Source of the DNA: an uncultured Rhodospirillaceae bacterium | Lineage (GTDB): Bacteria > Pseudomonadota > Alphaproteobacteria > Rhodospirillales > Casp-alpha2 | Direction of reading: 5' to 3' | Length of the DNA: 64,000 nucleotides | NCBI GenBank assembly: GCA_913030825.1 | Contig: CAJWCU010000008.1 | Span: 114,911-178,910 of the forward strand | Position numbers and translations under genes: made by a program | Shown: positions 16,292 through 26,001 of the stretch, in pieces | Layout: the number at the start of each line of letters is the position of its first letter | How positions within the stretch are numbered: the first letter of the stretch is position 1 | Notes under the pieces: generated by a model | The model's database searches: none | What the model saw: only the letters and a program-made list of their open reading frames with translations | What the model was told of the DNA's origin: nothing

Positions 16292-18925
16292 CTATTGCGC
16301 TCTGGCTTCCGTCGCCTTGGTGCGAAGGCTGTCGGCCCGTGCCCGCAAATCCGCCGCCAATTGGGAAAATCCGCTGGCACGGAGAAGCCGGGAATAGCTC
16401 ACCAAGGTCTTGATCGTGTCCGGGTGGCCTTCCGGCAGCACCTGTTCGCGGATGATCAGACTGCGCTGATACATCTTACCGGCCAGCTCGTACCGGCTTT
16501 GCCGCTGATAGAGGCGCGCCAGTCGATACAGCGCCGCGGCGACATCCGGGTGTTCCGGCCCGACGCTGCGCTCCAGGCCTTCCAACTCGGCGAGATAGAC
16601 CTTTTCCGCATCCGCCAGGCGCGGCGTGTCGGGATAGATCGGCCCCATGTTCCGCTCGGCGGCCCCCAGTTTGATTCCCAAGACCGGATGGCGTTTCAAC
16701 AACGCCTCCCTGGCCGCGATTTCTTCCGGCGATTCCGACGGCACCGCCCAGGATGCGATGTCCGGCGGCGCCACGGGGTCGGCGGATATCGCCTTCAGCG
16801 CCGCCGTCCGCTCCGCTGTCTTGACCACCTCATCGACCGGCGGCGTATCGGACGGCAGAACGATGCGTGGCTCCAACGCGGGCGCCTGCGGCGCCGGATC
16901 GGCGGGAACGGCAGACGCCGAGGCGGTCTTGGCTTCCGACGCCGGCGGTGGGGCCGGCGTCCAACTCTCGACCGGTTGCGGTGCGGCGTCGGCAACCGCA
17001 CCGGCGGTTGCCGTTTCCGTCACGGTCGATGTCGTAGGTTCGGCCACAGCCGCCTTTTCCAAAGGTGCGATCGCAGATGCCGTCTGCGCATTCGGGATCC
17101 AGGAGCGAACCGGCTGCGGCCCCGCGGTCCGGGCCGGCGCGGGACCGCTGATTGCCGCATCCGACGGTGTCACGGCACGGGCGGCGATCAACCGCGGCGG
17201 CGCCCCGCGCAATGGCGGCGACTCCGGTGCCGCTCTGCGCAAAGCGACCCCACTGGGAGAGATCTCATCCGTCGGTGCATCCGGCGCGATCTCGGCGACG
17301 TCGACGGCGGGCGGAAGCGACGCGGCGACAGACTGCATGGCGGGTGTCGCGGCCGGTGCGGGTCTAAGTGCAGCAGGTGCGGGTGCCGCAGCGGGACCTG
17401 CTGCATTGACGGGCGCATCGACCGCGGCAGCCGGTGGGGCGGCAGGCACCGGGTCTTTCACCCGAACCGGCGCGAGCGCCGCGCGCACGCGTGCCGCCAG
17501 GTCCTGCGCGGACGCATCGGGCACCGACGCCGCGGGCATCGTGGTCTCGGCCGATACGCGTTCCGCCGCCGCGATCTCGCCCGCCCCTTGATCAGCCGCG
17601 ACCGTGGGCACGTCGACGGCGGGCGGCAGAGACCGAGGTACCGCCTGGATTTCAATCGGTGCCGGTTCGGCCGCCGTCGGTCGCGGCAGGGTCTCCGCCG
17701 AGGCAAGCCGCTTCGTCGCCTCGGGCACCGAAACGCGCAAGGATTCGGACGGCGACACCGCGGGTTCGGCCTGATGGGTCATTCGATAATGGGACAGGGC
17801 GCCCGGCGTAACAATCGATGGCGGCGGAGCGAGCGGCGGCTCCACCGCAGCGGGCGGTTCCACAGCGGCAACCGCAGCCCCAGACGATGACGGCGATCCG
17901 ACAGGCGCCGCCGGAGGTGCGACAGGCGCTTTAACCCGCACCGCGACAGGCTCTGATGACGCCGATGGGTCCGTCTCCGGATCCCGCTTGGACGGTTGGT
18001 CCGACTGCGGCGCCTGCGCCGTGATCGGGGCGGGCGCCATTTTCGCATCAGAAACGGCGGCCGCCACTTCGGATTGAGGTTTCGCTTGCGGTTCGGGTTG
18101 CGGAACCGGCTCCGGCACTGAAGCGGCGATGGGGGCCGGCGATGGCGATGCTGCGGGCAATGCGGTCTGGACCGGTGCCTCGACAGGCGGAGGAGGCGAA
18201 GCGGTTGGTACGTTGGGCACGGGCGCGCGGGTCAGCCGATAATGGGACAGCAGGCCGGCCGGTGCCGGCGGCGGGGCCGGTGGTTGCGGGGCTGCCGCTT
18301 GGGCCAGGCTACCGCGCTGGGGCAGTGTCTCGGTGGCTTGACGAACAGGGGCCGGGCTGGCCTTGGCACGTGCCTGGACTTCCGCCAGGGCACGGGCGCG
18401 TGCCGCCTGTGCGCGCATTTCTTGGGCTGTGCGGGCGCGTTCCGCCGCCGCCCGTTCCTGTTCGGCGAGCGCCTGTTCCGTGCGGCGTTTGGCTTGCGCC
18501 AACCGGTCGCTGCCCGCCTCCGCCTCGGCCAGGGCTTTTTTGTAGATCGGCAGAATGCCGTGCCGAGGATGGCCAGGGCCATAAAGCGGCTCAGCGATGG
18601 CGATCGCCTGACGATAGAGGTCGGCGGCCTGACCGTATTGCTCTTCCGACAGGAACAAACCGGCCAAACCGGCCAGGGTCCGTTCACGGTAGGTGCCGGT
18701 CGTGTCGAACTGATCGACGAGATCCAAGGCGGCCCGGTAATGGTCCTCGGCGTCGTCGTAGTTGCCCAGGATATGGGCGTGCCCCGCCGGGTCCATCTGA
18801 CGTTGCCATTGCTGTATCGCCGATTGCGCATGTGCCGACGCCGGCAGACCGAGCACACCCGCCGTCAGCCCCAGGCCGAGCGCAAGCGCAGAAGCGCGCA
18901 TAAATCTCGGGTTATTCTTAGTCAT
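16292..18925 (-). CDS. Exported 877-aa TPR protein with long Ala/Pro-rich low-complexity middle
   Basis: The ATG at 18925 gives a signal peptide (ASALALGLGLTAGVLGLPAS, cleavage after AHA). TPR-like helices occupy about residues 40-140 (GNYDDAEDHYRAALDL, EEQYGQAADLYRQAI) and again about 760-860 (ALYRLARLYQRQSRYELAG). Between them are a charged coiled-coil-like stretch and some 500 residues of Ala/Pro/Val linker. The linker has recurring short modules: LSHYR-x-T (twice), SLPPAVDV (twice), and three Ser-Trp modules (VRSWIPN, VESWTPA, IASWAVP). No enzyme domain is visible. A periplasmic scaffold with paired TPR ends is plausible. It is minus-strand, downstream of nothing obvious. Confidence 0.75.
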   Translation of the reverse strand: MTKNNPRFMRASALALGLGLTAGVLGLPASAHAQSAIQQWQRQMDPAGHAHILGNYDDAEDHYRAALDLVDQFDTTGTYRERTLAGLAGLFLSEEQYGQAADLYRQAIAIAEPLYGPGHPRHGILPIYKKALAEAEAGSDRLAQAKRRTEQALAEQERAAAERARTAQEMRAQAARARALAEVQARAKASPAPVRQATETLPQRGSLAQAAAPQPPAPPPAPAGLLSHYRLTRAPVPNVPTASPPPPVEAPVQTALPAASPSPAPIAASVPEPVPQPEPQAKPQSEVAAAVSDAKMAPAPITAQAPQSDQPSKRDPETDPSASSEPVAVRVKAPVAPPAAPVGSPSSSGAAVAAVEPPAAVEPPLAPPPSIVTPGALSHYRMTHQAEPAVSPSESLRVSVPEATKRLASAETLPRPTAAEPAPIEIQAVPRSLPPAVDVPTVAADQGAGEIAAAERVSAETTMPAASVPDASAQDLAARVRAALAPVRVKDPVPAAPPAAAVDAPVNAAGPAAAPAPAALRPAPAATPAMQSVAASLPPAVDVAEIAPDAPTDEISPSGVALRRAAPESPPLRGAPPRLIAARAVTPSDAAISGPAPARTAGPQPVRSWIPNAQTASAIAPLEKAAVAEPTTSTVTETATAGAVADAAPQPVESWTPAPPPASEAKTASASAVPADPAPQAPALEPRIVLPSDTPPVDEVVKTAERTAALKAISADPVAPPDIASWAVPSESPEEIAAREALLKRHPVLGIKLGAAERNMGPIYPDTPRLADAEKVYLAELEGLERSVGPEHPDVAAALYRLARLYQRQSRYELAGKMYQRSLIIREQVLPEGHPDTIKTLVSYSRLLRASGFSQLAADLRARADSLRTKATEARAQ

Positions 18926-19024
18926 GCCAGGCCCTTTTGCGGGCCGCCCCCCGGAACCGGACTGCGGCGGCGAACGAGGGGCCATTGTTGCAGAAACGAA
19001 TGTCGTTTTCGAGGGCGTCCGACC

Positions 19025-19240
19025 CTACGCCTTTGCCTTTTCCGGCCCGACATGGCGGTAGATCAGACGCGGCTCGCCATTCAGTTTTCCCTGCCCTTCG
19101 ACGACCGCCCCCAGGCGCTCGGCCACGGCGCGGGAGGCCTGATCTTCCAGGCTGCCGCGCAGGGCGGCGAAAGGACCGAAGTCCTCCCGCCGCCAACCGC
19201 GTAAACGCAGGCGCCCGGATTCGATGCTCGGCGTTTCCAT
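19025..19240 (-). pseudogene. Remnant of a GNAT acetyltransferase with in-frame internal deletion
   Basis: A 71-aa frame begins METPSIESGRLRLRGW, a typical opening of RimJ-type GNAT proteins (REEDFGPFAAL-like), then jumps straight to a GNAT-like C-terminus (ASRAVAERLGAVVEGQGK, RLIYRHVGPEKA). The acetyl-CoA-binding core that normally lies between (roughly 90-100 residues with the R-x-x-G-x-G/A motif) is absent. The frame is intact, so an in-frame deletion is the simplest explanation. It lies 13 bp downstream of the intact GNAT gene on the same strand. Confidence 0.6.
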
Positions 19241-19252
19241 GAATAGCCTGCT

Positions 19253-19843
19253 TTAGAGGGCCTTGACCATGAGCAATGCCCGGCCGTCGTATTCGACGAA
19301 CGGATGCGGCACGACGTCTCGGCTGTCGGTGGTCCGATAACCCAGGCGTTCATACAGACGAACGGCCTTCTTGTTCTCCTCGAAGGCGATCAACGAGAGC
19401 TTGGAAAACCCGCGGGTCAACGCCCGCAATTCGGCCAGACGCAGCATTTTCGTGCCGATGCCGCGGCCGCGCGCTTCGGGACGCAGGGCGATCCCGGCGA
19501 TGTAGTAGCTGTCGGGTTCTTCCAGGTCGGCATAGGGCCTGAGGACCGGGTCCATATCCGACGGGTCGAAGTCCGGATCGGCATGCATGGGAAAGGCATG
19601 CAACAGGCCGACCGTGCGGCCCCGGGCTTCGGCCAAGGCGCAATTCTGATAGGAAAAATCCTCGCCGTCGCGGGCATAGCGCCGGGCACCGGCCTCGACG
19701 ACGTCTTCATCGCCTTCCCGGAACGCCTCCCATACGACATCAGCGACCCCGCCGGCGGCGAGGCGGTACAGCGCGGCAATGGCCTTGGCGTCCGTCTTCT
19801 CGGCATCGCGGAACAGAATCTGGGTCACTGACATATCGGTCAT
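19253..19843 (-). CDS. GNAT family N-acetyltransferase
   Basis: This 196-aa protein has the GNAT fold: FRDAEKTDAKAIAALYRLA at the start, the acetyl-CoA-binding motif ARGRGIGTKMLRLAE, and a C-terminal AVRLYERLGYRTTD. The insertion with YIAGIALRPEARG precedes the CoA-binding loop. The acceptor substrate is unknown. The ATG at 19843 is preceded by AGAAGGAGA at an 8-nt spacing, which fixes the start. A truncated GNAT remnant follows immediately downstream. Confidence 0.88.
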   Translation of the reverse strand: MTDMSVTQILFRDAEKTDAKAIAALYRLAAGGVADVVWEAFREGDEDVVEAGARRYARDGEDFSYQNCALAEARGRTVGLLHAFPMHADPDFDPSDMDPVLRPYADLEEPDSYYIAGIALRPEARGRGIGTKMLRLAELRALTRGFSKLSLIAFEENKKAVRLYERLGYRTTDSRDVVPHPFVEYDGRALLMVKAL

Positions 19844-19899
19844 CGTCTGGGTCTCCTTCTATGTGACCGGGCTCAAAAAGAACCAAAATGGAAAACGAA

Positions 19900-19932
19900 A
19901 AAGGCCCGCGCCTTGGTGGGGCGCGGGCCTTT
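19900..19932 (-). terminator. Rho-independent terminator of rpmB
   Basis: A 13-bp perfect stem (AAAGGCCCGCGCC paired with GGCGCGGGCCTTT) with a 7-nt loop is followed, on the minus strand, by a T-rich tract. It lies just downstream of the rpmB stop. Confidence 0.85.
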
Positions 19933-19960
19933 GCCGTTTGGCAAATTTCGTATGGTTAGC

Positions 19961-20251
19961 CTACGCCGCTTTTTCCTGGGCTTTTTTGACGAGCTTTTTG
20001 ACTTTGACCATAGCCGGAGCCAGGTCAGCGTCACGCGCGTCCAGCAGGAAGGCGTCCAGGCCGCCCTTATGTTCGACCGTGCGCATGGCGCTCGTCGAAA
20101 CCTTCATGCGCACCATCTTGCCGAGCGAATCGCTCCACAGGCTGGTTTCCTGCAGGTTCGGCTCGAACCGGCGGCGGGTCTTGTTATGGGCGTGGGAGAC
20201 GTTGTTCCCCGTGATCACACGCTTGCCCGTCAGATCGCAAACTTTGGACAT
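19961..20251 (-). CDS. rpmB: 50S ribosomal protein L28
   Basis: This 96-aa basic protein begins [20 protein letters not shown] and contains [13 protein letters not shown], both classic L28 signatures. It is part of the large ribosomal subunit. The gene is monocistronic: it has its own terminator, and a promoter-like TTGACT-N16-TTAAAC lies about 80 bp upstream. It is divergent from the biotin operon. Only one Cys (Cys5) is present near the N-terminus, so a zinc ribbon is unlikely. Confidence 0.97.
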   Translation of the reverse strand: MSKVCDLTGKRVITGNNVSHAHNKTRRRFEPNLQETSLWSDSLGKMVRMKVSTSAMRTVEHKGGLDAFLLDARDADLAPAMVKVKKLVKKAQEKAA

Positions 20252-20329
20252 GACTCTGAATTCCTATGATCAGCTTTCGCTGGCAAAAAACGGCGGCGCG
20301 AAAGGCCTTCTCCCGCGCCGGAGGCGGTT

Positions 20330-20357
20330 GTTTAATGCAATCGCGTCGGCCAGTCAA
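20330..20357 (-). promoter_or_regulatory. Candidate sigma-70 promoter of rpmB
   Basis: On the minus strand TTGACT (20357-20352) and TTAAAC (20335-20330) are separated by 16 nt, about 80 bp upstream of the rpmB start. Confidence 0.5.
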
Positions 20358-20386
20358 CCAAGGCATGGCCGATTGTGCTAAATTGC

Positions 20387-20415
20387 TTGACCGGGGCTTT
20401 CACGGCCCCTATCCC
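20387..20415 (+). promoter_or_regulatory. Weak candidate promoter of the biotin operon
   Basis: TTGACC and TATCCC are separated by 17 nt, ending about 37 bp before the bioB ATG. The -35 is good and the -10 weak. I see no TTATMKATAA-type BioR box nearby. Confidence 0.25.
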
Positions 20416-20451
20416 AGCCGGACACCGGGGACAGGCTCTGGAAGGCCCAAA

Positions 20452-21459
20452 ATGAACGAAATCAACGTATCCACAAGCGAAAAAGATCGGGATATCCGCC
20501 ACGATTGGACGGCGGAGCAGGCGCTTGAGCTGTTCGCCCTGCCCTTCGCCGATCTGATCCATCGGGCGCAGACCCTCCATCGCCGTTATTTCGACCCCAA
20601 TACGGTGCAGATGGCCTCGCTTTTGTCGGTCAAGACCGGCGGCTGCCCGGAAGACTGCGCCTATTGCCCCCAGGCCGCCCAGTACGATACCGGCGTCGAC
20701 GCCGCCAAGCTGATGGATGTCGAGACCGTCTTGGCCGAAGCCAAGGCCGCCAAAGACGCGGGTGCGACCCGCTATTGCATGGGGGCGGCCTGGCGGTCGC
20801 CTAAGGACCGAGACATGGACGCCATCTGCGCCATGATCGAAGGCGTGCGCGGCATGGGCATGGAAGCCTGCGCAACGCTCGGCATGTTGACCCCGGCCCA
20901 GGCGCAGCGTCTGCAGGATGCCGGGCTCGACTACTACAACCACAACCTGGACACATCCGAGAGCTTCTATTCGGAAATCATCACCACCCGGACCTACGCC
21001 GACCGCCTGGATACCCTTCAGGCCGTGCGCGACGCGGGGATCAAGGTTTGCTGCGGCGGCATCCTGGGTATGGGCGAGGCCGCCCGCGACCGGGCCGAGA
21101 TGCTGGTCACGCTGGCGGGCCTCTCGCCCCATCCGGAAAGTGTGCCGATCAACATGCTGGTTCAGGTCGAAGGCACGCCGCTCGAAGGCAGGGAAGAACT
21201 GGACCCGCTCGATTTCGTGCGCACCATCGCCGTCGCCAAGATCATGATGCCGGCCTCGACCGTGCGGCTGTCGGCCGGGCGCGAGGAAATGTCGGACGAG
21301 TTGCAGGCCCTTTGCTTCCTGGCCGGGGCCGGATCGATCTTCGTCGGGCCGAAGCTGTTGACCACGGCCAACCCGGAACAGGACAAGGACGCCAATCTGT
21401 TCCGCCGCTTAGGAATCCATGGCGAAGACATCGGACCGGTTTCGACCGACACTCTATGA
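20452..21459 (+). CDS. bioB: Biotin synthase
   Basis: This 335-aa radical-SAM enzyme inserts sulfur into dethiobiotin. The SAM-cluster motif is CPEDCAYC (Cys65, 69, 72), preceded by [15 protein letters not shown], and later motifs such as [20 protein letters not shown] and AGREEM are characteristic. The ATG at 20452 gives the usual family N-terminus; an upstream GTG-type start would not. It is the first gene of a bioB-bioA-bioF-bioD cluster, and its stop overlaps the bioA start. Confidence 0.97.
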   Translation: MNEINVSTSEKDRDIRHDWTAEQALELFALPFADLIHRAQTLHRRYFDPNTVQMASLLSVKTGGCPEDCAYCPQAAQYDTGVDAAKLMDVETVLAEAKAAKDAGATRYCMGAAWRSPKDRDMDAICAMIEGVRGMGMEACATLGMLTPAQAQRLQDAGLDYYNHNLDTSESFYSEIITTRTYADRLDTLQAVRDAGIKVCCGGILGMGEAARDRAEMLVTLAGLSPHPESVPINMLVQVEGTPLEGREELDPLDFVRTIAVAKIMMPASTVRLSAGREEMSDELQALCFLAGAGSIFVGPKLLTTANPEQDKDANLFRRLGIHGEDIGPVSTDTL

Positions 21460-22757
21460 CGGATACTCCGCAGACGCCCGGTTGGCTGCAATCGGGCTAC
21501 GACCGCATCTGGATGCCCTATACCCAGATGCAGACCGCCCCCCTGCCCGAAGCCGCCGTGAAGACCGAAGGCTCGCGCATCCACCTTTCCGACGGACGCG
21601 AATTGATCGACGGCGTCGGAAGCTGGTGGGCCGCCTGCCACGGCTACAACCATCCCCATATCGTCGAAGCGATCCGCGACCAAGCGTCGAAGCTGCCGCA
21701 TGTCATGCTGGCGGGCCTGGCGAACGAGCCCGCCTTCACCCTGGCGGCACGCCTACCGGACGCCCTGGGTTTGCCGCCCTACCGCGCGTTCTTTTCGGAA
21801 TCGGGTTCGGTCTCGGTCGAGGTCGCGCTGAAGATCGCCGCCCAGTACTGGCACAACAAAGGCGAAACGGGGCGCAAGAAGTTCCTCTGTTTCCGGGGCG
21901 GCTATCACGGTGACACCTTCGCCACCATGTCGCTTTGCGATCCCGTGGACGGCTTTCACGCCGCGTTCCAGGGCGTGGTGCCGGGCCAGTTGATCGCCGA
22001 CCTGCCGGAAGACGACGCGACCGAAGCGGCGCTGGCGGACCTGCTGGAGCGCGAGGCCGCAACCCTGGCCGCCGTGATCGTCGAACCCCTGGTTCAGGGC
22101 GCCGGCGGCATGCTGTTCCACGACGGCGAGACGCTCAAACGCATTCGCAAGCTCTGCGACGCCCATGGCCTCCTGCTGATCTTCGACGAGATCTTCGCCG
22201 GGCTGGGCCGTCTGGGCGGCATGCTGGCTGGCGGCTTGGCGGGTGTGCAGCCTGATATCCTTACGCTGTCCAAGACCCTGACCGGCGGCACCCTGCCCTT
22301 GTCGGCGACCCTGGCGTCGGAGCAGGTCTTCGCCGCCTTTCAGTCGGACCGGCTGGAGGATTGCCTGATGCACGGGCCGACCTTCACCGGCAACGCGCTG
22401 GCCTGCGCCGCCGCCAATGCCTCGCTGGACCTGTTCGAGAGCGAAGGCCGATTGGCCCAGGTCCAGGCGCTGGAAACGGCGATGCTCCCCGCGCTCGCCC
22501 CCTGCCGCGACATGCCGGGGGTCGTGGACGTGCGCGGCAAGGGGGCCATCGGCGTGGTTCAATTGGATATCGGCGGGTTCGACGAACTGGTCTGGCTGCG
22601 CCGGCGCTTCGTCGAAGAAGGCGTCTTCATCCGCCCGTTCACCAATATCGTCTATCTGACGCCCGCCTATAACATCGCGGCGGATGACCTCGCCCGCCTG
22701 ACCGATGCTATAATAAAGATCGTGCCCGAATGGGCGGCCAAGTTCGGCAAGAAGTAG
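21456..22757 (+). CDS. bioA: Adenosylmethionine-8-amino-7-oxononanoate aminotransferase
   Basis: This 433-aa PLP aminotransferase uses SAM as amino donor to convert KAPA to DAPA. Visible are [32 protein letters not shown] and the PLP-lysine segment TLSKTLTGG. The segment normally written GFGRTG reads GLGRLG here. The ATG overlaps the bioB stop by four bases, so it is translationally coupled. Position in the operon supports bioA over other class III aminotransferases. Confidence 0.95.
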   Translation: MTDTPQTPGWLQSGYDRIWMPYTQMQTAPLPEAAVKTEGSRIHLSDGRELIDGVGSWWAACHGYNHPHIVEAIRDQASKLPHVMLAGLANEPAFTLAARLPDALGLPPYRAFFSESGSVSVEVALKIAAQYWHNKGETGRKKFLCFRGGYHGDTFATMSLCDPVDGFHAAFQGVVPGQLIADLPEDDATEAALADLLEREAATLAAVIVEPLVQGAGGMLFHDGETLKRIRKLCDAHGLLLIFDEIFAGLGRLGGMLAGGLAGVQPDILTLSKTLTGGTLPLSATLASEQVFAAFQSDRLEDCLMHGPTFTGNALACAAANASLDLFESEGRLAQVQALETAMLPALAPCRDMPGVVDVRGKGAIGVVQLDIGGFDELVWLRRRFVEEGVFIRPFTNIVYLTPAYNIAADDLARLTDAIIKIVPEWAAKFGKK

Positions 22758-22761
22758 GATC

Positions 22762-23946
22762 ATGTCCGACACCCTCGACCAATTCGCGCAAGCAAAGCTG
22801 GACGGCCTGGAGGCCAAGGGCCTGCTGCGCCGCCTGACGGTGACCGAGCGCACGGGGCCCATCGAGATTCTGCGCGGCGGACGCAAGCTGATTTCGTTCT
22901 CCTGTAACGACTACCTGAACCTCAGCCAGCATCCATCCGTCAAACAGGCCGCCAAGGACGCCATCGACCGGCTCGGCGTCGGATCGGGCGCGTCACGTCT
23001 GGTGACCGGCGACCACCCCCTGCTGCCGGAACTCGAAAGCCGTTTGGCCCGCCTGAAAGGCACGGAAGCCTGCGCCGTCATGGGCTCGGGCTTCCTGACC
23101 AACACGGGCGTCATTCCGACCCTGGTGACCGAGGGCGATCTGGTCCTGGCCGACGAATGGAGCCATGCCTGCATCATCGTCGGCGGTCGCCTGTCAAAGG
23201 CCGACCAGCACCTGTTCCGCCATAACGACCTGCACCACCTGCGGGCCCTGCTGGATAGGCACCGGGCATCCCATGGCCATTGCCTGATCGTCACCGACGG
23301 CGTGTTTTCCATGGATGGCGACCTGGCGCCGGTCCACGAACTGGCGGCGCTCGCCAAGGAATACGATGCCTGGCTGATGACCGACGATGCCCACGGCATC
23401 GGCGTGGTCGGCGCCGGCGGGCGCGGCTCGACCTTCGCCGGCGGCACCAAGGCCGAGGTCGATCTGCAGATGGGCACGTTATCGAAGGCCGTCGGCGGCT
23501 ACGGCGGATATCTCTGTGCCTCCAAGCCGGTGATCGATCTGATGAAGACGCGTTGCCGCACCCTGGTCTATTCCACGGGCCTGCCGCCCGCCACGGTGGC
23601 CGCGGCCATCGCGGCGCTGAACATCATCGAAAGCGATCCCGAATACGCATCCCGACCTCTCAAGAAGGCGCAGCGCTTCACTCAGCGCCTGGGCCTGCCG
23701 CTCGCGGAAAGCCCCATCGTTCCCATTCTGTTGGGCGACGCGGCGCGCACCATGGCGGCGCAGAAGCGGTTGGAAGACGCGGGCTACCTGGTCGTCGGCA
23801 TCCGCCCGCCGACGGTGCCCGAAGGCACGGCCCGTCTGCGCCTGACTTTCACCGCCGAGCATACGGATGCGGATATCGATAAACTGGCCGACCTGATTGC
23901 CGAAAAGGTGCTGACGGGAGAGGAACCATTCCGGGCGTCTTCGTAA
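22762..23946 (+). CDS. bioF: 8-amino-7-oxononanoate synthase
   Basis: This 394-aa PLP enzyme condenses pimeloyl-ACP or pimeloyl-CoA with alanine. Signatures are SFSCNDYLNLSQHP, GSGASRLVTGDHP, DDAHGIGVVG and the PLP-lysine loop GTLSKAVGGYGG. Length is normal. It follows bioA by 4 bp and overlaps bioD. Confidence 0.95.
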   Translation: MSDTLDQFAQAKLDGLEAKGLLRRLTVTERTGPIEILRGGRKLISFSCNDYLNLSQHPSVKQAAKDAIDRLGVGSGASRLVTGDHPLLPELESRLARLKGTEACAVMGSGFLTNTGVIPTLVTEGDLVLADEWSHACIIVGGRLSKADQHLFRHNDLHHLRALLDRHRASHGHCLIVTDGVFSMDGDLAPVHELAALAKEYDAWLMTDDAHGIGVVGAGGRGSTFAGGTKAEVDLQMGTLSKAVGGYGGYLCASKPVIDLMKTRCRTLVYSTGLPPATVAAAIAALNIIESDPEYASRPLKKAQRFTQRLGLPLAESPIVPILLGDAARTMAAQKRLEDAGYLVVGIRPPTVPEGTARLRLTFTAEHTDADIDKLADLIAEKVLTGEEPFRASS

Positions 23947-24593
23947 CCTCCAGCGGCACCGGCATCGGCAAGACCTATGTCACGGCGTCGCTGATCCGCG
24001 CGGCCCGCGCGGCGGGCACACCGGCCCGCGCGATTAAGCCGGTCATCTCCGGCTGGGAAGACGATCCGGCGGCCATCGCGGCCTCCGACACCGGCCAATT
24101 GCTGGCCGCCCAGGGCATCGATGCGACGGCAGAGGCCATCGCGGCCTGCTCCCCCTACCGCTTCAAGGAACCGCTCTCGCCCGACATGGCGGCGGCGCGC
24201 GAAGGCCGGGAAATCGATTTCGACGCCCTGGTCGCCTTCTGTCGCGATGCCGTCGAAAAGTCGGCCCCGGACGAGACGGTGTTCATCGAAGGTGTGGGCG
24301 GCGTCATGGTGCCGCTGACCGAGCGCCACACGGTGTTGGATTGGATCGCCGCGCTGGACCTGCCCGTGCTGCTGGTCGTCGGCAGCTACCTGGGCACGAT
24401 CTCCCATACCCTAACCGCCGTGCAGACGCTGCGCACCAAACACATCGCCGTGCGTGCCGTCGTCATCAGCGAGTCCGAAGACAACCCCGTCCCACCCGAG
24501 GAGACAGCGGAGGCCATCCAGCGCCATATGGGGGCCGGGACGGTGGAAATCGTGCCGCGCGGCGGTGCGACCCGGAACCTGTTCGGGCAATGA
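23928..24593 (+). CDS. bioD: Dethiobiotin synthetase with apparent ATT start codon
   Basis: A protein of about 221 aa that closes the ureido ring of DAPA with CO2 and ATP. The P-loop TSSGTGIGKT lies just after the start; conserved KPVISGWE and EGVGGVMVPL follow. The reading frame has no ATG, GTG or TTG between the preceding stop and the P-loop; the first conventional start (TTG, 24099) would remove it. The natural N-terminus begins at ATT (23928), directly after the strong ribosome site gggagaggaa. The gene overlaps bioF by 19 bp. A sequencing error or another non-AUG start cannot be excluded. Confidence 0.85.
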   Translation: MPGVFVTSSGTGIGKTYVTASLIRAARAAGTPARAIKPVISGWEDDPAAIAASDTGQLLAAQGIDATAEAIAACSPYRFKEPLSPDMAAAREGREIDFDALVAFCRDAVEKSAPDETVFIEGVGGVMVPLTERHTVLDWIAALDLPVLLVVGSYLGTISHTLTAVQTLRTKHIAVRAVVISESEDNPVPPEETAEAIQRHMGAGTVEIVPRGGATRNLFGQ

Positions 24594-24595
24594 AA

Positions 24596-24617
24596 AACCC
24601 GGGCCAAGGCCCGGGTT
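24596..24617 (-). terminator. Terminator between bioD and icd
   Basis: A 10-bp perfect stem (AACCCGGGCC / GGCCCGGGTT, loop AA) followed on the minus strand by TTTTT serves icd. On the plus strand it lacks a strong T-run but also lies directly after bioD. Confidence 0.75.
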
Positions 24618-24647
24618 CTCCAGATCATCTAAAGGTATCGATGGCTG

Positions 24648-25868
24648 TTACCATTTAGCCATTTCTTCCTTCATCTTGCCGTCCAGCACGTCCAGGAACT
24701 GCTGGGTCGTGCACCAGCCCTGGTCCGGGCCGATCAGGATGGCAAGGTCTTTGGTCATGGAGCCGCTTTCGACCGCGCCGACGCAGACCTTTTCCAGGGT
24801 ATCGGCGAACTTCACCACATCCGGCGTGCCGTCGAATTCGCCGCGATACTGCAGACCACGGGTCCAGGCGAAGATCGAGGCGATCGGGTTGGTCGAGGTC
24901 TCCTTGCCCTGCTGATGCAGGCGGTAGTGGCGGGTGACCGTGCCGTGGGCCGCTTCGGCCTCGACGGTCTTGCCGTCCGGCGTCATCAGGACCGAGGTCA
25001 TCAGACCCAGCGAGCCGAAGCCCTGGGCGACCGTATCGGACTGCACGTCGCCGTCGTAGTTCTTACAGGCCCAGACGAAGCCGCCTTCCCATTTCATGGC
25101 GCAGGCGACCATGTCGTCGATCAGGCGGTGTTCGTAGGTGATGCCGGCGGCCTTGAACTTGTCCGCGAATTCGGCGTCGAAGACTTCCTGGAACAGATCC
25201 ATGAAACGGCCGTCATAGGCCTTGAGGATCGTGTTCTTGGTCGACAGGTAGCAGGGCCAGCCGAGGCCGAGGGCGTAGTTCATGCAGGCCCGGGCGAAGC
25301 CGCGAATGGATTCGTCCAGGTTGTACATGGCCATGGCGACGCCGGAATCCGGCGCCTGGAAGACTTCGCGTTCGATCACTTCGCCGCCGTCGTCGGGCTC
25401 GAACTTGATGGTCAGCTTGCCCGCACCGGGGAATTTGAAGTCGGTCGCGCGGTACTGATCGCCGAAAGCATGACGGCCGATGACGATGGGCTGGGTCCAA
25501 CCCGGTACCAGACGCGGCACGTTCTTGCAGATGATCGGCTGACGGAAAACGGTGCCGCCCAGGATGTTACGGATCGTGCCGTTCGGCGAACGCCACATCT
25601 GCTTCAGGCCGAATTCCTCGACCCGGCCTTCGTCCGGCGTAATGGTCGCGCATTTGACGCCGACGCCGTACTGCTTGATGGCGTTGGCGGAATCGATCGT
25701 GATCTGGTCGTCGGTCTCGTCCCGCTTCTGGACGGAAAGGTCGTAGTATTTCAGATCAACGTCGAGGTAAGGCAGGATCAGCTTGTCCTTGATGAACTCC
25801 CAGATGATCCGCGTCATCTCGTCGCCGTCCAGCTCCACGATTGGGTTTTTTACCTGAATTTTCGCCAT
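24648..25868 (-). CDS. icd: NADP-dependent isocitrate dehydrogenase
   Basis: This 406-aa enzyme starts [18 protein letters not shown], which identifies the eukaryotic-like NADP-IDH subgroup rather than the E. coli type. It decarboxylates isocitrate to 2-oxoglutarate in the TCA cycle. Motifs such as [47 protein letters not shown] and [20 protein letters not shown] are visible. The length fits. The start is set by family alignment; the frame is open further upstream. Confidence 0.95.
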   Translation of the reverse strand: MAKIQVKNPIVELDGDEMTRIIWEFIKDKLILPYLDVDLKYYDLSVQKRDETDDQITIDSANAIKQYGVGVKCATITPDEGRVEEFGLKQMWRSPNGTIRNILGGTVFRQPIICKNVPRLVPGWTQPIVIGRHAFGDQYRATDFKFPGAGKLTIKFEPDDGGEVIEREVFQAPDSGVAMAMYNLDESIRGFARACMNYALGLGWPCYLSTKNTILKAYDGRFMDLFQEVFDAEFADKFKAAGITYEHRLIDDMVACAMKWEGGFVWACKNYDGDVQSDTVAQGFGSLGLMTSVLMTPDGKTVEAEAAHGTVTRHYRLHQQGKETSTNPIASIFAWTRGLQYRGEFDGTPDVVKFADTLEKVCVGAVESGSMTKDLAILIGPDQGWCTTQQFLDVLDGKMKEEMAKW

Positions 25869-26001
25869 CAGTTCGATGCTCCGATTGTCCCTGGGTTTGG
25901 AATTGCGGCGCACAATATAGCCTGCCCGCTTTCGCTGCAAGCGGGAGGCGGCACCGGAAAGCCGGGAAACGGCGGGAAAAGGCGTGGAGAGGTGCGGACG
26001 G

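Noticed and set aside
16271..17890. Long Arg-rich open frame on the plus strand (over 500 codons)
   Set aside because: It is the antisense shadow of the Ala/Pro-rich TPR gene; GC-rich linkers create long opposite-strand frames.
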